The notes under the pieces are model-generated. The model saw nothing but the letters and a program-made list of their open reading frames with translations, was not told the origin of the DNA and searched no databases. DNA of 64,000 nt from Bacteroidales bacterium. GTDB taxonomy: Bacteria > Bacteroidota > Bacteroidia > Bacteroidales > Marinilabiliaceae. The translations under genes and the position numbers were made by a program. Below, piece after piece: positions 53,810 to 63,938 of this stretch (positions are counted from its first letter, which is position 1; each line of letters begins with the position of its first letter). The stretch is from contig SUWW01000009.1 in NCBI GenBank assembly GCA_015061285.1, forward strand, positions 62,001 through 126,000, in the 5' to 3' direction.

Positions 53810-54802
53810 TTAATCTTCGTTTAGTTTGTATTTACTCGTATCCATGCCAAACGACAAGCCCATGCTGCTAAGAAGATCGTCGAGCTCAGTGAGCGACTTT
53901 TTACCAAAGTTTCTGAACTTCAGAAGGTCATTTCTGTGGTAAGAAACCAAATCGCCAAGAGTATCAACATCTGCAGCTTTCAAGCAGTTGAGTGCACGAA
54001 CCGACAAATCAAGATCTACAAGGCGGGTCTTCAATTGTTGACGCATCTTAAGAACTTCCTCATCAAATTCATCACTTGTCGATTTTTCAACATCATTCAA
54101 TGTAATCTTCTCGTCAGAGAAGAGCATGAAGTGGTATATCAAAATCTTTGCTGCCTCTTTCAAAGCATCCTTAGGATGGATAGATCCATTTGTGGTAATT
54201 TCTATCACAAGTTTCTCATAGTCAGTCTGCTGTTCTACACGATAATTCTCTATCGAATATTTAACATTGCGAATAGGAGTATGTATAGAATCTATTGCTA
54301 TAACACCAATCTCTTGATCCTCTGAAGCATTTTCGTCGCTTGGGATATAACCTCTACCTTTCTTAATGGTAAATGTCATATTGAACTCAACTTCAGGTGC
54401 GAGATTACATATAACAATATCAGGATTCAAAACCTCAAAGTTGTGCATGAACTTGTTGAAGTCGCCAGCTGTGATTATATCTTGACCAGTGACATGGAAA
54501 TTTACAACCTCAGAGTCTTGTCCTTCAACAATTTGCTTGAATGCAACCTGCTTTAGGTTTAGAATAATTTGAGTAACATCATCAACGACTCCAGGAATTG
54601 TAGCAAATTCATGTTCAACTCCTTCAATCTTGATTGACGTGATAGCATAGCCCTCAAGGGATGAAAGTAATATTCTTCTTAAGGCATTTCCAATGGTTAT
54701 ACCATATCCTGGCTCAAGCGGACGAAATTCAAAACGACCGAACTTGTCATCGTTCTCGAGCATTATAACTTTATCTGGTTTTTGGAAAGCTAAAATTGCC
54801 AT
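53810..54802 (-). CDS. rpoA: RNA polymerase alpha subunit
   Basis: A 330-residue protein with the N-terminal dimerisation domain (about 15-235) and the C-terminal DNA-binding domain (about 262-320, including [19 protein letters not shown]). It starts 7 bases after rpsD. Normal length and motifs. Confidence 0.98.
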   Translation of the reverse strand: MAILAFQKPDKVIMLENDDKFGRFEFRPLEPGYGITIGNALRRILLSSLEGYAITSIKIEGVEHEFATIPGVVDDVTQIILNLKQVAFKQIVEGQDSEVVNFHVTGQDIITAGDFNKFMHNFEVLNPDIVICNLAPEVEFNMTFTIKKGRGYIPSDENASEDQEIGVIAIDSIHTPIRNVKYSIENYRVEQQTDYEKLVIEITTNGSIHPKDALKEAAKILIYHFMLFSDEKITLNDVEKSTSDEFDEEVLKMRQQLKTRLVDLDLSVRALNCLKAADVDTLGDLVSYHRNDLLKFRNFGKKSLTELDDLLSSMGLSFGMDTSKYKLNED

Positions 54803-54809
54803 AAGAATA

Positions 54810-55418
54810 TTAATTTTTAGAATACAAATCGACTATCAACTGTTCCTTGATGTTCTCAGGAATATCAGCTCTTTCTGGCAAATTCAAGAATTTACCAGTT
54901 TTGTTGTGCTCATCCCACTCAAGCCAAGAGAACTTGTTATGAGATTTACCTTGTAGTGAGTTTACAATCACTTCGAGTGATTTTGACTTCTCACGTACGC
55001 CGACCAATTGACCTGGTTTTACTCGGTATGAAGGTATATTTACAACCTGACCATCAACAACGATGTGACGGTGACCTACCAACTGACGGGCTGCTGCACG
55101 GGTAGGTGCTATACCTAAACGATAAACTACATTGTCAAGACGGCTCTCAAGAAGGCTGAGAAGAACCTCACCAGTTACACCTTTACTACGCTTAGCATCA
55201 GCATATACAATGCGGAATTGACGCTCGAGCAAGCCATAAGTATACTTAGCTTTCTGCTTTTCTCTCAACTGAGTACCATACTCACTTGTCTTTTTACGAC
55301 GATTAGCGCCGTGCTGTCCAGGAGGTGTATTTCTCTTTTCCAACACCTTGTCCGGACCATAAATTGCCTCACCAAATTTGCGGGCAATTCTTGTTTTTGG
55401 ACCTATGTATCTAGCCAT
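54810..55418 (-). CDS. rpsD: 30S ribosomal protein S4
   Basis: A 202-residue S4 with the S4 RNA-binding domain (about 92-155, [20 protein letters not shown]). It has no zinc cysteines in the N-terminus. The spacer before it is unusually long (129 bases) and holds a hairpin. Confidence 0.98.
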   Translation of the reverse strand: MARYIGPKTRIARKFGEAIYGPDKVLEKRNTPPGQHGANRRKKTSEYGTQLREKQKAKYTYGLLERQFRIVYADAKRSKGVTGEVLLSLLESRLDNVVYRLGIAPTRAAARQLVGHRHIVVDGQVVNIPSYRVKPGQLVGVREKSKSLEVIVNSLQGKSHNKFSWLEWDEHNKTGKFLNLPERADIPENIKEQLIVDLYSKN

Positions 55419-55468
55419 TTTTTGATCTTTTGTTTTGTTTTTGAGTTAAATGATGAATATGGCAGCCC

Positions 55469-55499
55469 TGATTATATAGAATAGAAGATCATATAATCA
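55469..55499 (-). promoter_or_regulatory. Hairpin in the rpsK-rpsD spacer
   Basis: TGATTATAT and ATATAATCA form a perfect nine-pair stem with a 13-base loop, without a T run, 51 bases before the rpsD ATG. It could be an S4 autoregulatory site, a processing site or a weak attenuator. Confidence 0.4.
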
Positions 55500-55547
55500 A
55501 TCATTATTCAAAACTTAAAACAAAAAATTAGAACTAGTTTGAATTGA

Positions 55548-55937
55548 TTATACTCTACGACGTTTAGGAGGACGGCAACCGTTGTGTGGAAGTGGAGTAA
55601 CATCAACAATTTCTGTTACTTCAATGCCAGCTGCATGAATGGCACGGATAGCCGACTCACGACCATTACCCGGACCCTTAACGTATGCCTTAACCTTACG
55701 AAGACCCAAGTCGAATGCTACTTTGGCGCAATCTGCTGCTGCAGTCTGTGCTGCATAAGGAGTATTCTTCTTAGAACCTTTGAAGTTCATTTTACCTGCA
55801 CTCGACCAAGAAATAGCCTGACCACTTGTATTGGTGAGTGTGATAATTATATTGTTGAACGAAGAGTGTATATGAGCTTCACCTTGAGCCTCAACAACTA
55901 CCACTCTTTTCTTTTGATTACCTGCTTTCTTAGCCAT
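55548..55937 (-). CDS. rpsK: 30S ribosomal protein S11
   Basis: A 129-residue S11 ending in the conserved [15 protein letters not shown]. It starts 7 bases after rpsM. Confidence 0.98.
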   Translation of the reverse strand: MAKKAGNQKKRVVVVEAQGEAHIHSSFNNIIITLTNTSGQAISWSSAGKMNFKGSKKNTPYAAQTAAADCAKVAFDLGLRKVKAYVKGPGNGRESAIRAIHAAGIEVTEIVDVTPLPHNGCRPPKRRRV

Positions 55938-55944
55938 AGTTCAA

Positions 55945-56322
55945 TTATTTAGTAGCTTTTTTCTTGTTTGCAACTGTCTTCTTCTTACCCTTACGAGTTC
56001 TTGCATTGTTCTTAGTCGACTGACCACGAACTGGCAAACCAAGACGATGACGAATACCTCTGTAACAACCAATATCCATTAGTCGTTTGATATTCAATTG
56101 AACTTCCGAACGCAGTTCACCTTCAACTTTGTAATTAGCACCAATGATTTCGCGGACTTTCTGTATTTGTTCATCCGTCCAATCTTGCACTTTTGCATTA
56201 CGATCTATCCCGGCCTTCTCCAAAATGTTAATAGCTATACTCCGACCGATACCGTAAATGTAAGTCAATGAAATCTCGCCAATTTTGTTTGACGGAACAT
56301 CGACACCAGCGATTCTTGCCAT
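55945..56322 (-). CDS. rpsM: 30S ribosomal protein S13
   Basis: A 125-residue S13 ([20 protein letters not shown]) with the normal basic tail ending [12 protein letters not shown]. It starts 12 bases after rpmJ. Confidence 0.98.
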   Translation of the reverse strand: MARIAGVDVPSNKIGEISLTYIYGIGRSIAINILEKAGIDRNAKVQDWTDEQIQKVREIIGANYKVEGELRSEVQLNIKRLMDIGCYRGIRHRLGLPVRGQSTKNNARTRKGKKKTVANKKKATK

Positions 56323-56334
56323 AATGTTTAATTT

Positions 56335-56451
56335 TTAACCTTGACGTTGTTTGAATTTCGGATTCTTTTTACAAATCACATACAAGTGACCTTTACGACT
56401 AACAATCTTGCAGTCGGCACTTCTTTTCTTAATAGATGTTCTAACTTTCAT
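56335..56451 (-). CDS. rpmJ: 50S ribosomal protein L36
   Basis: A 38-residue protein, too short for many gene finders. It starts [20 protein letters not shown] and ends [11 protein letters not shown]. Two of the four zinc-ribbon ligands of the classical form are missing (Ser at 11, no His near 33), while Cys14 and Cys27 remain, so zinc is probably not bound. It lies 10 bases after infA. Confidence 0.95.
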   Translation of the reverse strand: MKVRTSIKKRSADCKIVSRKGHLYVICKKNPKFKQRQG

Positions 56452-56461
56452 CTCTTTTATT

Positions 56462-56680
56462 TTACTTATATCTATATGATATTCTTCCTTTTGTGAGGTC
56501 GTACGGTGATATTTCTACTTTTACCTTGTCACCAGGCAGAATTTTGATGTAATTCATACGCATCTTTCCTGAGATATGCGCAGTTATAACATGTCCATTC
56601 TCAAGCTCTACTCGAAACATTGCGTTCGAAAGAGCCTCCTTTATTGTACCATCTTGTTCTATTGACGACTGTTTTGGCAT
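56462..56680 (-). CDS. infA: Translation initiation factor IF-1
   Basis: A 72-residue S1-fold protein, near-identical to the family consensus ([20 protein letters not shown]). It is the first gene of the alpha operon and has its own full promoter 26 bases upstream. The map gene usually found before it in Bacteroidales is absent. Confidence 0.98.
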   Translation of the reverse strand: MPKQSSIEQDGTIKEALSNAMFRVELENGHVITAHISGKMRMNYIKILPGDKVKVEISPYDLTKGRISYRYK

Positions 56681-56705
56681 AAATTTTTCGTTGTAAAAAA
56701 CGGCG

Positions 56706-56736
56706 CAAAGGTATTACTAAAATATTAATATCCAAA
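56706..56736 (-). promoter_or_regulatory. Strong promoter of the infA-rplQ operon
   Basis: On the minus strand TTTG, exactly 19 bases, then TACCTTTG: a perfect Bacteroidota promoter. The leader to infA is about 20-25 bases. It lies between the secY terminator and infA. Confidence 0.85.
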
Positions 56737-56750
56737 CCTATGACATTCAA

Positions 56751-56790
56751 AAAAAGAAAACACATTTGAAGACATAAGTCTCCAAATGTG
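56751..56790 (-). terminator. Intrinsic terminator after secY
   Basis: CACATTTGAAGAC and GTCTCCAAATGTG form a 13-position stem with one mismatch and an ATAA loop, followed on the minus strand by TTTTCTTTTT. It lies 11 bases after the secY stop and separates the spc operon from infA. Confidence 0.9.
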
Positions 56791-56800
56791 CTATATCCTT

Positions 56801-58147
56801 TTAGTGAAGAGCTGTACCAACCGAACGTCCCATAATACGACCCGACTTCATCAAGCCATCGTAACGACGCATCAGCAAATGACTCTCTATTTGTTGAAGG
56901 GTATCAAGAACGACACCTACTAGAATCAGCAAAGAAGTTCCTCCATAGAATTGTGCGAATGATTGATCAACACCAGCCATACGAGCGAACGCAGGAAGTA
57001 TTGCAACAATCGCCAACAAGATAGAACCTGGCAACGTGATTCTCGACATAATAGTATCGATATATTCTGCAGTTGCTTTTCCTGGTTTTACACCTGGAAT
57101 ATAACCATTGTTACGCTTCATATCATCTGCCATTTGGCGAGGATTGATAATCAACGCAGTGTAGAAATACGTAAATACTATTATCAACAAAGCAAATACT
57201 AAGTTATACCAGAAGCCCGTGTAATCAGCGAATGCTGAAACAAATCCAGAAGCTGACTCACTATTTACGAATCCTGCTACAGTGATAGGCAAGAACATAA
57301 TTGCCTGAGCAAAAATGATTGGCATAACACCTGCAGCATTGACTTTCAATGGTATGTACTGACGAACTCCACCATATTGCTTATTTCCTTCTATACGTTT
57401 TGCATATTGAACAGGAATGCGACGTGTAGCTTGTACAAGTGCGATTGTTCCTACGAAAACGAAGAATAGGAATACAAACTCTAAGAGAAGCATTACCAAA
57501 CCACCAGATCCGTTTGAAACAGAAAGTTTATCGGTAAACTCAGCGAGCAAAGAGTGTGGCAAACGTGCAATAATACCTATCATAATGATAAGCGAGATAC
57601 CGTTACCAATACCTTTATCGGTGATTCTTTCACCCAACCACATTACGAAAATCGTACCTGCAGTAAGAATAATGGTACTAGATACAGTAAACAGAACGCC
57701 ATTAACTACAAATGCTTCATCTGGCAATTGGTAATTGAGGTTAGCGAGGTAAGAAGGTGCTTGAATAACAAGTATACCTACCGTCAAAAGACGAGTAATC
57801 TGATTTATCTTACGGCGACCGCTCTCACCATCACGTTGCAAACGCTGGAAGTAAGGAATTACCATACCAAGAAGTTGCACAACGATGGATGCCGAGATAT
57901 ATGGCATAATACCTAAACCAAATATTGAAGCATTAGAGAATGCACCACCGGAGAACATATCCAAAAGACCTAAGACGCCACCGCTAGTCTGTTCTTCAAG
58001 AGCTGATAGATATTGCGGATTTACACCGGGCAAAACAACAAATGAGCCTAATCGGTAAACAAGCAGAAATCCTAATGTAATTAGGATTCTGCTTCTTAAC
58101 TCTTCGATTCTCCAAATATTACGAATGGTTTCTATGAGTCTTTTCAT
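56801..58147 (-). CDS. secY: Protein translocase subunit SecY
   Basis: A 448-residue ten-helix channel protein. The plug and helix 2 region FSGGAFSNASIFGLGIMPYI is conserved. It forms the SecYEG pore. It starts 4 bases after rplO and is the last gene of the spc operon here. Confidence 0.97.
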   Translation of the reverse strand: MKRLIETIRNIWRIEELRSRILITLGFLLVYRLGSFVVLPGVNPQYLSALEEQTSGGVLGLLDMFSGGAFSNASIFGLGIMPYISASIVVQLLGMVIPYFQRLQRDGESGRRKINQITRLLTVGILVIQAPSYLANLNYQLPDEAFVVNGVLFTVSSTIILTAGTIFVMWLGERITDKGIGNGISLIIMIGIIARLPHSLLAEFTDKLSVSNGSGGLVMLLLEFVFLFFVFVGTIALVQATRRIPVQYAKRIEGNKQYGGVRQYIPLKVNAAGVMPIIFAQAIMFLPITVAGFVNSESASGFVSAFADYTGFWYNLVFALLIIVFTYFYTALIINPRQMADDMKRNNGYIPGVKPGKATAEYIDTIMSRITLPGSILLAIVAILPAFARMAGVDQSFAQFYGGTSLLILVGVVLDTLQQIESHLLMRRYDGLMKSGRIMGRSVGTALH

Positions 58148-58151
58148 CAGA

Positions 58152-58598
58152 TTACAATTTTACGACACTACCATTCGCAGCTTCTATTGCTTCAACTGCT
58201 TTTGCAGAGAAAGCGTGAGCCTTAACTTCAACCTTTGCAGATATAGAGCCATTAGCCAATATCTTAACCAAATCGTTTCGACCTACAAGACCATTCTCAA
58301 TGAGAACCTGTGGATCAATTGACGAGAGGCTAAGCTTTTCAGCTAAGTTCTGTATTGCATCGAGATTAACTGCTTTATACTCTTTATGGTTGATGTTCTT
58401 GAAGCCAAATTTAGGCAAACGACGTTGCAAAGGCATTTGACCACCTTCGAAGCCGAATTTCACTTTGTAGCCTGATCTTGACTTTGCTCCTTTACTACCG
58501 CGGGTAGAAGTACCGCCGTATCCTGAACCAGCACCTCTACCAATACGCTTCTCATGATGCGTACTGCCACAAGCTGGTGTTAGATTACTTAAGTTCAT
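58152..58598 (-). CDS. rplO: 50S ribosomal protein L15
   Basis: A 148-residue L15 with the Gly/Arg-rich N-terminus (KRIGRGAGSGYGGTSTRGSK). Starts 23 bases after rpmD. Confidence 0.98.
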   Translation of the reverse strand: MNLSNLTPACGSTHHEKRIGRGAGSGYGGTSTRGSKGAKSRSGYKVKFGFEGGQMPLQRRLPKFGFKNINHKEYKAVNLDAIQNLAEKLSLSSIDPQVLIENGLVGRNDLVKILANGSISAKVEVKAHAFSAKAVEAIEAANGSVVKL

Positions 58599-58621
58599 AT
58601 TTCAATGATTTACTAAGTTCG

Positions 58622-58798
58622 TTATTTTTCAACTGTTACAAGATGACGTACCTTCTCAACCATTCCAAGAATAGATGGGGTATCCTCTTTTTCAACAGTG
58701 TAATGCATCTTCTTGATACCAAGAGCCTCAAGAACGCGCTTCTGATAAGCTGGTTTATCTATGGTGCTCTTTACTTGTGTAATTTTTATCTTAGCCAT
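58622..58798 (-). CDS. rpmD: 50S ribosomal protein L30
   Basis: A 58-residue L30 (MAKIKITQVKSTIDKPAYQK). I chose the ATG at 58798; the frame extends two codons to a TTG, which is less likely. Starts 11 bases after rpsE. Confidence 0.96.
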   Translation of the reverse strand: MAKIKITQVKSTIDKPAYQKRVLEALGIKKMHYTVEKEDTPSILGMVEKVRHLVTVEK

Positions 58799-58809
58799 TT
58801 TCAAGAATT

Positions 58810-59328
58810 TTAGCCGTTAAACACTTTATCTAAAGAAATACCACGCTGCTGAGAAACTGCGTATGCATCACGCATCTCACCAAGTGCTTGGATTGTAGCT
58901 TTCACAAGGTTGTGTGGGTTAGAACTACCTTTCGACTTAGCCAAGACGTCGGTAACACCAACACTCTCGAGCACTGCACGCATAGCGCCACCAGCCGTAA
59001 GACCGGTACCGTGTGAAGCAGGCTTCATAAATACTTGCGCACCGCCGAATGCAGATTCTTGCTCGTGAGGCAAAGTGCCATGTACCAAAGGAACCTTGAT
59101 CAAGTTCTTTTTAGCAGACTCAACACCTTTTGCAATAGCTGCTGTAACTTCACTTGCTTTACCTAAGCCCCAGCCTACAACACCTTTACCATCGCCAACT
59201 ACAACAATGGCAGCAAAACTGAACGCACGTCCACCTTTAGTTACTTTTGTAACTCGGTTAATTGCAACCAAACGATCGGTAAGTTCCAAATCGTTGGTAG
59301 ATCTTACTCTTTTATAATTTGTAGCCAT
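58810..59328 (-). CDS. rpsE: 30S ribosomal protein S5
   Basis: A 172-residue S5 with the double-stranded RNA-binding-like domain ([20 protein letters not shown]). Starts 4 bases after rplR. Confidence 0.98.
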   Translation of the reverse strand: MATNYKRVRSTNDLELTDRLVAINRVTKVTKGGRAFSFAAIVVVGDGKGVVGWGLGKASEVTAAIAKGVESAKKNLIKVPLVHGTLPHEQESAFGGAQVFMKPASHGTGLTAGGAMRAVLESVGVTDVLAKSKGSSNPHNLVKATIQALGEMRDAYAVSQQRGISLDKVFNG

Positions 59329-59332
59329 TAGT

Positions 59333-59683
59333 TTAGAATTTTAGTCCGGCTTCACGCGCTGCGTCTGCCAATTGTTTAACTCTACCATGATATAGATAAC
59401 CATTACGATCGAATACCACGGTTTCAACACCTGCCGACTTTGCTGCGTCAGCAATAAGTTTACCTACTTGAGCAGCAATTTCGCTTTTGGTTCCCTTTGC
59501 ATCAGCCAAGTCGCGTGACGATTTAGCAACGATAGTTTTACCTTCAAGGTCGTTAACGAGTTGAACGTAAATTTGCTTATTGCTACGAAATACAGTCATA
59601 CGCGGACGCTCTGCTGTACCCGATACTTTTGAACGTATGCGGGTTTTTATCTTATTTCTTCTAGCGATTTTAGAAAAAGCCAT
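59333..59683 (-). CDS. rplR: 50S ribosomal protein L18
   Basis: A 116-residue L18 that binds 5S rRNA ([20 protein letters not shown]). Starts 17 bases after rplF. Confidence 0.98.
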   Translation of the reverse strand: MAFSKIARRNKIKTRIRSKVSGTAERPRMTVFRSNKQIYVQLVNDLEGKTIVAKSSRDLADAKGTKSEIAAQVGKLIADAAKSAGVETVVFDRNGYLYHGRVKQLADAAREAGLKF

Positions 59684-59700
59684 GATTTAGATTTTATAGA

Positions 59701-60252
59701 TTAAACCTTAGCAGACTTACCAGCTTTGCGACGTACATTTTCACCAACGAAACGGATACCCTTACCTTTGTAAGGTTCAGGAGCGCGGAATGAACGTATC
59801 TTAGCCGTTACTTGACCAAGAAGCTGCTTGTCTGCCGACTCAAGAGTGATAATCGGGTTGCTCTTACGGTCTGTTACAGCCTCTACCTTTATTTCGTTTG
59901 GCAATTGCATGTAAATAGCATGAGAGTAACCAAGTGCAAGTTCCAAAATTTGATTTTGAGAAGTAGCACGATAACCAACACCTACGAGCTCAAGCTGCAC
60001 TTTGTATCCTTCAGAAACACCCTTAACCATGTTGTTAACGAGTGCTCTATAGAGTCCATGCATAGCACGAGTCTCACGTTCGTCATCAGAACGAGAGAAT
60101 ACTATTTCACCATTCTCTATTTTTACTTCCAATTTTGGACTTACGGCTTGCGAAAGTTCACCTTTAGGACCTTTAACTGTAACTACATTGTCCTTGCAGG
60201 AAACATTAACTCCAGAAGGGATTGATATAGGTAATTTACCAATTCTTGACAT
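59701..60252 (-). CDS. rplF: 50S ribosomal protein L6
   Basis: A 183-residue L6 with two similar half domains and the conserved end PEPYKGKGIRFVGENVRRKA. Unlike its neighbours it is preceded by a strong Shine-Dalgarno sequence 7 bases before the ATG. Confidence 0.98.
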   Translation of the reverse strand: MSRIGKLPISIPSGVNVSCKDNVVTVKGPKGELSQAVSPKLEVKIENGEIVFSRSDDERETRAMHGLYRALVNNMVKGVSEGYKVQLELVGVGYRATSQNQILELALGYSHAIYMQLPNEIKVEAVTDRKSNPIITLESADKQLLGQVTAKIRSFRAPEPYKGKGIRFVGENVRRKAGKSAKV

Positions 60253-60256
60253 AATA

Positions 60257-60266
60257 TTTCCTCCTT
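60257..60266 (-). promoter_or_regulatory. Strong Shine-Dalgarno site of rplF
   Basis: The minus strand reads AAGGAGGAAATATTATG, a full anti-16S match with ideal spacing. No other gene of the ribosomal cluster in this window has one. Confidence 0.8.
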
Positions 60267-60267
60267 A

Positions 60268-60666
60268 TTAGTAAATGTAACACAATACCTCACCGCCGAT
60301 TTTTTCGTTACGAGCCTCTTTATCGGTCATAATGCCTTTAGAGGTAGAAACGATGGCGATGCCCAAGCCATTCAATACGCGTGGCATCTCACGATAACCT
60401 GCATAGCTACGAAGACCTGGAGTAGACACTCTCTTAAGCGAACGAATTGCAGGCTCTTTGGTCTGTGCATCGTACTTAAGAGCTATTTTGATGACACCTT
60501 GCTTGTTGTCATCGATGAACTTGTAGTTAAGAATATAACCCTTATCAAACAAGATTTTGGTTATGCTCTTTTTCAAGTTTGAAGCAGGGACTTCAACAAC
60601 CCTATGCTTCGCCATAATTGCATTCCTGATTCTGCTCAGGAAGTCAGATACTGGATCTATTACCAT
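60268..60666 (-). CDS. rpsH: 30S ribosomal protein S8
   Basis: A 132-residue S8 ([20 protein letters not shown]) with the conserved [13 protein letters not shown] near the end. A 66-base spacer with a small TCGCG/CGCGA hairpin at 60688-60703 precedes it. Confidence 0.98.
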   Translation of the reverse strand: MVIDPVSDFLSRIRNAIMAKHRVVEVPASNLKKSITKILFDKGYILNYKFIDDNKQGVIKIALKYDAQTKEPAIRSLKRVSTPGLRSYAGYREMPRVLNGLGIAIVSTSKGIMTDKEARNEKIGGEVLCYIY

Positions 60667-60732
60667 AAAAAAACAAGTCTAAATTGATCGCGAAAAAACG
60701 CGACAATATTTAATACTCAATAAATTATCAAA

Positions 60733-61002
60733 TTACCAACTAGCCTTCTTAACTCCCGGTATAAGCCCCGCCGAAGCTAATTCGCGGAATGCGATACGAG
60801 AGATACCAAATTGACGCATATAGCCCTTTGGACGACCAGAAAGTTTGCAACGGTTGTGCATACGAACTGGGCAAGAGTTCTTAGGAAGAAGTTGAAGAGC
60901 TTCATAGTTACCTTCTGCCTTCAACTTCGCTCTCTTCTCAGCGTATTTGGCAACTAACTTAGCACGTTTAACTTCACGTGCCTTCATGGATTCTTTTGCC
61001 AT
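60733..61002 (-). CDS. rpsN: 30S ribosomal protein S14, zinc-independent form
   Basis: An 89-residue S14 without the CxxC pairs of the short zinc form. The end [20 protein letters not shown] is conserved. Starts 15 bases after rplE. Confidence 0.97.
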   Translation of the reverse strand: MAKESMKAREVKRAKLVAKYAEKRAKLKAEGNYEALQLLPKNSCPVRMHNRCKLSGRPKGYMRQFGISRIAFRELASAGLIPGVKKASW

Positions 61003-61017
61003 ATAATACTCTAAATA

Positions 61018-61569
61018 TTAGTTGTTAGTCTTAAACGGGAAACCAAAATTCTTCAGCAATGAATATGCTTCGGCATCTGTTTTTCCAGAGGTCACAAAAG
61101 TAATATTCATACCTTGAATTTTTTGTACGGTATCAATGTTAATTTCAGGGAAAATAATCTGCTCAGTAATACCGAGAGTGTAGTTTCCTCTGCCGTCCAT
61201 TTTACCAGATACACCTTTGAAATCGCGTATACGAGGAAGAGCAACTTTGATAAGACGCTCAAGGAATTCGTACATCTTGTCGTGGCGAAGTGTAACTTTT
61301 ACACCGATAGGCATCTGCTTACGAACTTTGAAGTTCGAGATATCTTTACGAGAAAGAGTAGATACAGCCTTCTGACCAGATATTAACGACATTTCTTTGA
61401 GTGCTACCTCAATAATTTTCTTATCCTGAGTAGCTTCACCAAGACCTTGGTTGAGAACTATCTTTAGGAGTTTTGGGCACTGCATAACGCTTGAGTAGTT
61501 GAATTCCTTCATAAGCGCAGGAGCAACTTGCTCAACATACAGTTTCTTCAATGATGGTTCGTAACTCAT
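61018..61569 (-). CDS. rplE: 50S ribosomal protein L5
   Basis: A 183-residue L5, a 5S rRNA-binding protein (KLLKIVLNQGLGEATQDKKI). The ATG shares one base with the rplX stop (TAATG), so the two are translationally coupled. Confidence 0.98.
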   Translation of the reverse strand: MSYEPSLKKLYVEQVAPALMKEFNYSSVMQCPKLLKIVLNQGLGEATQDKKIIEVALKEMSLISGQKAVSTLSRKDISNFKVRKQMPIGVKVTLRHDKMYEFLERLIKVALPRIRDFKGVSGKMDGRGNYTLGITEQIIFPEINIDTVQKIQGMNITFVTSGKTDAEAYSLLKNFGFPFKTNN

Positions 61570-61886
61570 TATTTGATCTCCTCTCCAGATTTTTTAGAAA
61601 TTCTAACTTTCTTTCCGTCAACCTCTTTGATAGCTATACGAGTAGCAGCACCTGTTTTAGGGTCTTTGAGGCTAAGATTAGAAATATGTATAGGCGCTTC
61701 TTTCTTGATGATACCGCCATTAGGGTTAGCAGCACTTGGTTTAGAATGCTTGCTAACGATATTGACGTTTTCAACAATGGCGCGCTGCTTTTCGGGATCT
61801 ACAGAAAGCACTTTGCCTTCTTTACCCTTGTCTTCACCGGCGATAACAACAACTAAATCGCCTTTCTTAATATGCAACTTTGTCAT
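61569..61886 (-). CDS. rplX: 50S ribosomal protein L24
   Basis: A 105-residue L24 with a KOW motif ([20 protein letters not shown]). Starts 14 bases after rplN and overlaps rplE by one base. Confidence 0.98.
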   Translation of the reverse strand: MTKLHIKKGDLVVVIAGEDKGKEGKVLSVDPEKQRAIVENVNIVSKHSKPSAANPNGGIIKKEAPIHISNLSLKDPKTGAATRIAIKEVDGKKVRISKKSGEEIK

Positions 61887-61900
61887 TTGTAATTGCTTAA

Positions 61901-62266
61901 TTAGATTACTTCAGGCGCCAAAGAGACTATTTTCATATATCCATCGCGCAACTCACGTGCAACTGGGCCAAAGATACGAGTTCCACGCATTTCACCTGCA
62001 TTATTCAACAAAACACAAGCGTTATCGTCGAAGCGAATGTATGAGCCATCAGCACGTCTAACTTCTTTCTTTGTACGTACTACTACTGCCTTACTAACGG
62101 TACCTTTTTTCATATCGCTTGAAGGCAGAGCGCTTTTTACTGTTACAACTATCGTATCGCCTATAGAAGCATAGCGCTTGAACGAACCACCCAGCACATG
62201 AATGCAGAGCACTTCTTTTGCACCACTGTTATCAGCTACAGATAGTCTCGATTCTGATTGTATCAT
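61901..62266 (-). CDS. rplN: 50S ribosomal protein L14
   Basis: A 121-residue L14 ([20 protein letters not shown]) ending [11 protein letters not shown]. Starts 2 bases after rpsQ. Confidence 0.98.
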   Translation of the reverse strand: MIQSESRLSVADNSGAKEVLCIHVLGGSFKRYASIGDTIVVTVKSALPSSDMKKGTVSKAVVVRTKKEVRRADGSYIRFDDNACVLLNNAGEMRGTRIFGPVARELRDGYMKIVSLAPEVI

Positions 62267-62268
62267 AA

Positions 62269-62526
62269 TTACTTAGCTCTTTCGATAATTTCTACTATTC
62301 TCCAACGTTTTGTTTTACTGAGAGGACGAGTTTCCATGATGCGTACGGTGTCACCTACATGGCTATCGTTCTTCTCATCGTGTACGTGGAATTTCTTTGT
62401 CTTCTCAACAAATTTGCCGTACATCGGATGCTTCTCACGAATCTTAATCGCAACAACAACCGATTTCTCCATTTTGTCGCTTACAACAACACCGACACGT
62501 TGCTTTCTGAGATTTCTTTCTTCCAT
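62269..62526 (-). CDS. rpsQ: 30S ribosomal protein S17
   Basis: An 85-residue OB-fold S17 ([18 protein letters not shown]). Starts 8 bases after rpmC. Confidence 0.98.
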   Translation of the reverse strand: MEERNLRKQRVGVVVSDKMEKSVVVAIKIREKHPMYGKFVEKTKKFHVHDEKNDSHVGDTVRIMETRPLSKTKRWRIVEIIERAK

Positions 62527-62534
62527 TTTGATTC

Positions 62535-62732
62535 TTATTTTTCTGTTTCTTGCTTCTGACGCAAAATGGTCAGCAAACGTGCAATATCACGGCGTGTATG
62601 CCTAATCTTCATTGGATTTTCGATCGGCGAAACAACATGTGTCAACTCAAGTTTCTGAAGCTCAGAACGGAGTACTGATACTTTATCAATTATTTCTTCC
62701 GCTGTCAAACCTTTTATTTCTGATGCTTTCAT
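62535..62732 (-). CDS. rpmC: 50S ribosomal protein L29
   Basis: A 65-residue helical L29 ([18 protein letters not shown]) with the conserved [16 protein letters not shown]. Starts 6 bases after rplP. Confidence 0.97.
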   Translation of the reverse strand: MKASEIKGLTAEEIIDKVSVLRSELQKLELTHVVSPIENPMKIRHTRRDIARLLTILRQKQETEK

Positions 62733-62738
62733 TTTGCA

Positions 62739-63170
62739 TTAAATATTAGAAGATTCTACATAATCACGACGGACTACAAACTTAGTAGTTACAGGTAGCT
62801 TTTGAGCTGCAAGACGCAATGCTTCTTTTGCTACTTCGTAAGGTACGCCCTCGCACTCAATCATGATACGACCTGGGGTAACAGGAGCTACGAAGCCCTC
62901 TGGATTACCTTTACCTTTACCCATTCGGACGTCGGCAGGTTTTTTGGTGATTGGTTTATCGGGGAAAATACGGATCCAGATTTGACCCTGACGTTGCATA
63001 TAACGGGTTACTGCAACACGGGCAGCTTCGATCTGACGTCCGGTTATCCATTTTGTCTGAAGAGCCTTGATACCAAAAGAGCCGAAAGCGAGTTCAGTAC
63101 CACGATGTGCGATACCTTTTGCTCTACCCTTCTGTTGTCTTCTGAATTTTGTTTTCTTTGGTTGTAACAT
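62739..63170 (-). CDS. rplP: 50S ribosomal protein L16
   Basis: A 143-residue L16 ([20 protein letters not shown]) with the conserved [20 protein letters not shown]. Starts 21 bases after rpsC. Confidence 0.98.
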   Translation of the reverse strand: MLQPKKTKFRRQQKGRAKGIAHRGTELAFGSFGIKALQTKWITGRQIEAARVAVTRYMQRQGQIWIRIFPDKPITKKPADVRMGKGKGNPEGFVAPVTPGRIMIECEGVPYEVAKEALRLAAQKLPVTTKFVVRRDYVESSNI

Positions 63171-63191
63171 CGTCTTAATAACTAATGATGA

Positions 63192-63932
63192 TTACTTTTT
63201 CTTTCTTCTAGGACCTCTGTTGTCGCGATCATTACGACGTTCAGAATTGTTAGAACCATAGTTAGATTTTGCGTCGTTAGAAGCAATGTTGAGCGAGAGA
63301 TCGCGTTTGCCATAAACTTCACCTTTGCAAATCCAAACTTTGATACCAATCAAGCCCATTTTTGTAAGCGCTTCTGCTTGGCAGTAGTCGATGTCAGCAC
63401 GGAAAGTGTGGAGAGGAGTACGACCCTCTTTGAACATCTCAGTACGAGCCATTTCAGCACCATTCAAACGACCGCTGATGAGGATTTTGATACCTTCAGC
63501 ATTGCTACGCATGGTCTGAGAGATAGCAGTCTTGATTGCACGACGATAAGCGACACGGCCTTCGAGCTGACGAGCTATGTTGTTAGCAACGATAACTGCA
63601 TCGAGGTCAGGTCGTTTAACTTCGTAAACATTAATTTGAACGTCTTTGTTCGTGATTTTCTTGAGTTCCTCTTTCAAGATATCAACATCTTGACCGCCTT
63701 TACCGATAATCAAACCTGGACGAGCGGTGAAGACTGTAATAGTGATGACTTTGAGAGTGCGTTCAATCACTATACGAGATACGCTTGCTTTAGCAAGACG
63801 AGTGTTGAGGTATTTACGAATCTTAGAATCTTCAACGATCTTGTCACCGTAGCTTTTGCCACCGAACCAGCTCGAATCCCAACCTCTCGTAATACCAAGT
63901 CGGTTACTTATTGGATTAACTTTTTGTCCCAT
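63192..63932 (-). CDS. rpsC: 30S ribosomal protein S3
   Basis: A 246-residue S3 with the KH domain (about 60-110, including [18 protein letters not shown]). The C-terminal 25 residues are Asn/Arg/Asp-rich and basic at the end, a common Bacteroidota extension. Starts 6 bases after rplV. Confidence 0.98.
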   Translation of the reverse strand: MGQKVNPISNRLGITRGWDSSWFGGKSYGDKIVEDSKIRKYLNTRLAKASVSRIVIERTLKVITITVFTARPGLIIGKGGQDVDILKEELKKITNKDVQINVYEVKRPDLDAVIVANNIARQLEGRVAYRRAIKTAISQTMRSNAEGIKILISGRLNGAEMARTEMFKEGRTPLHTFRADIDYCQAEALTKMGLIGIKVWICKGEVYGKRDLSLNIASNDAKSNYGSNNSERRNDRDNRGPRRKKK

Positions 63933-63938
63933 TGAGCC

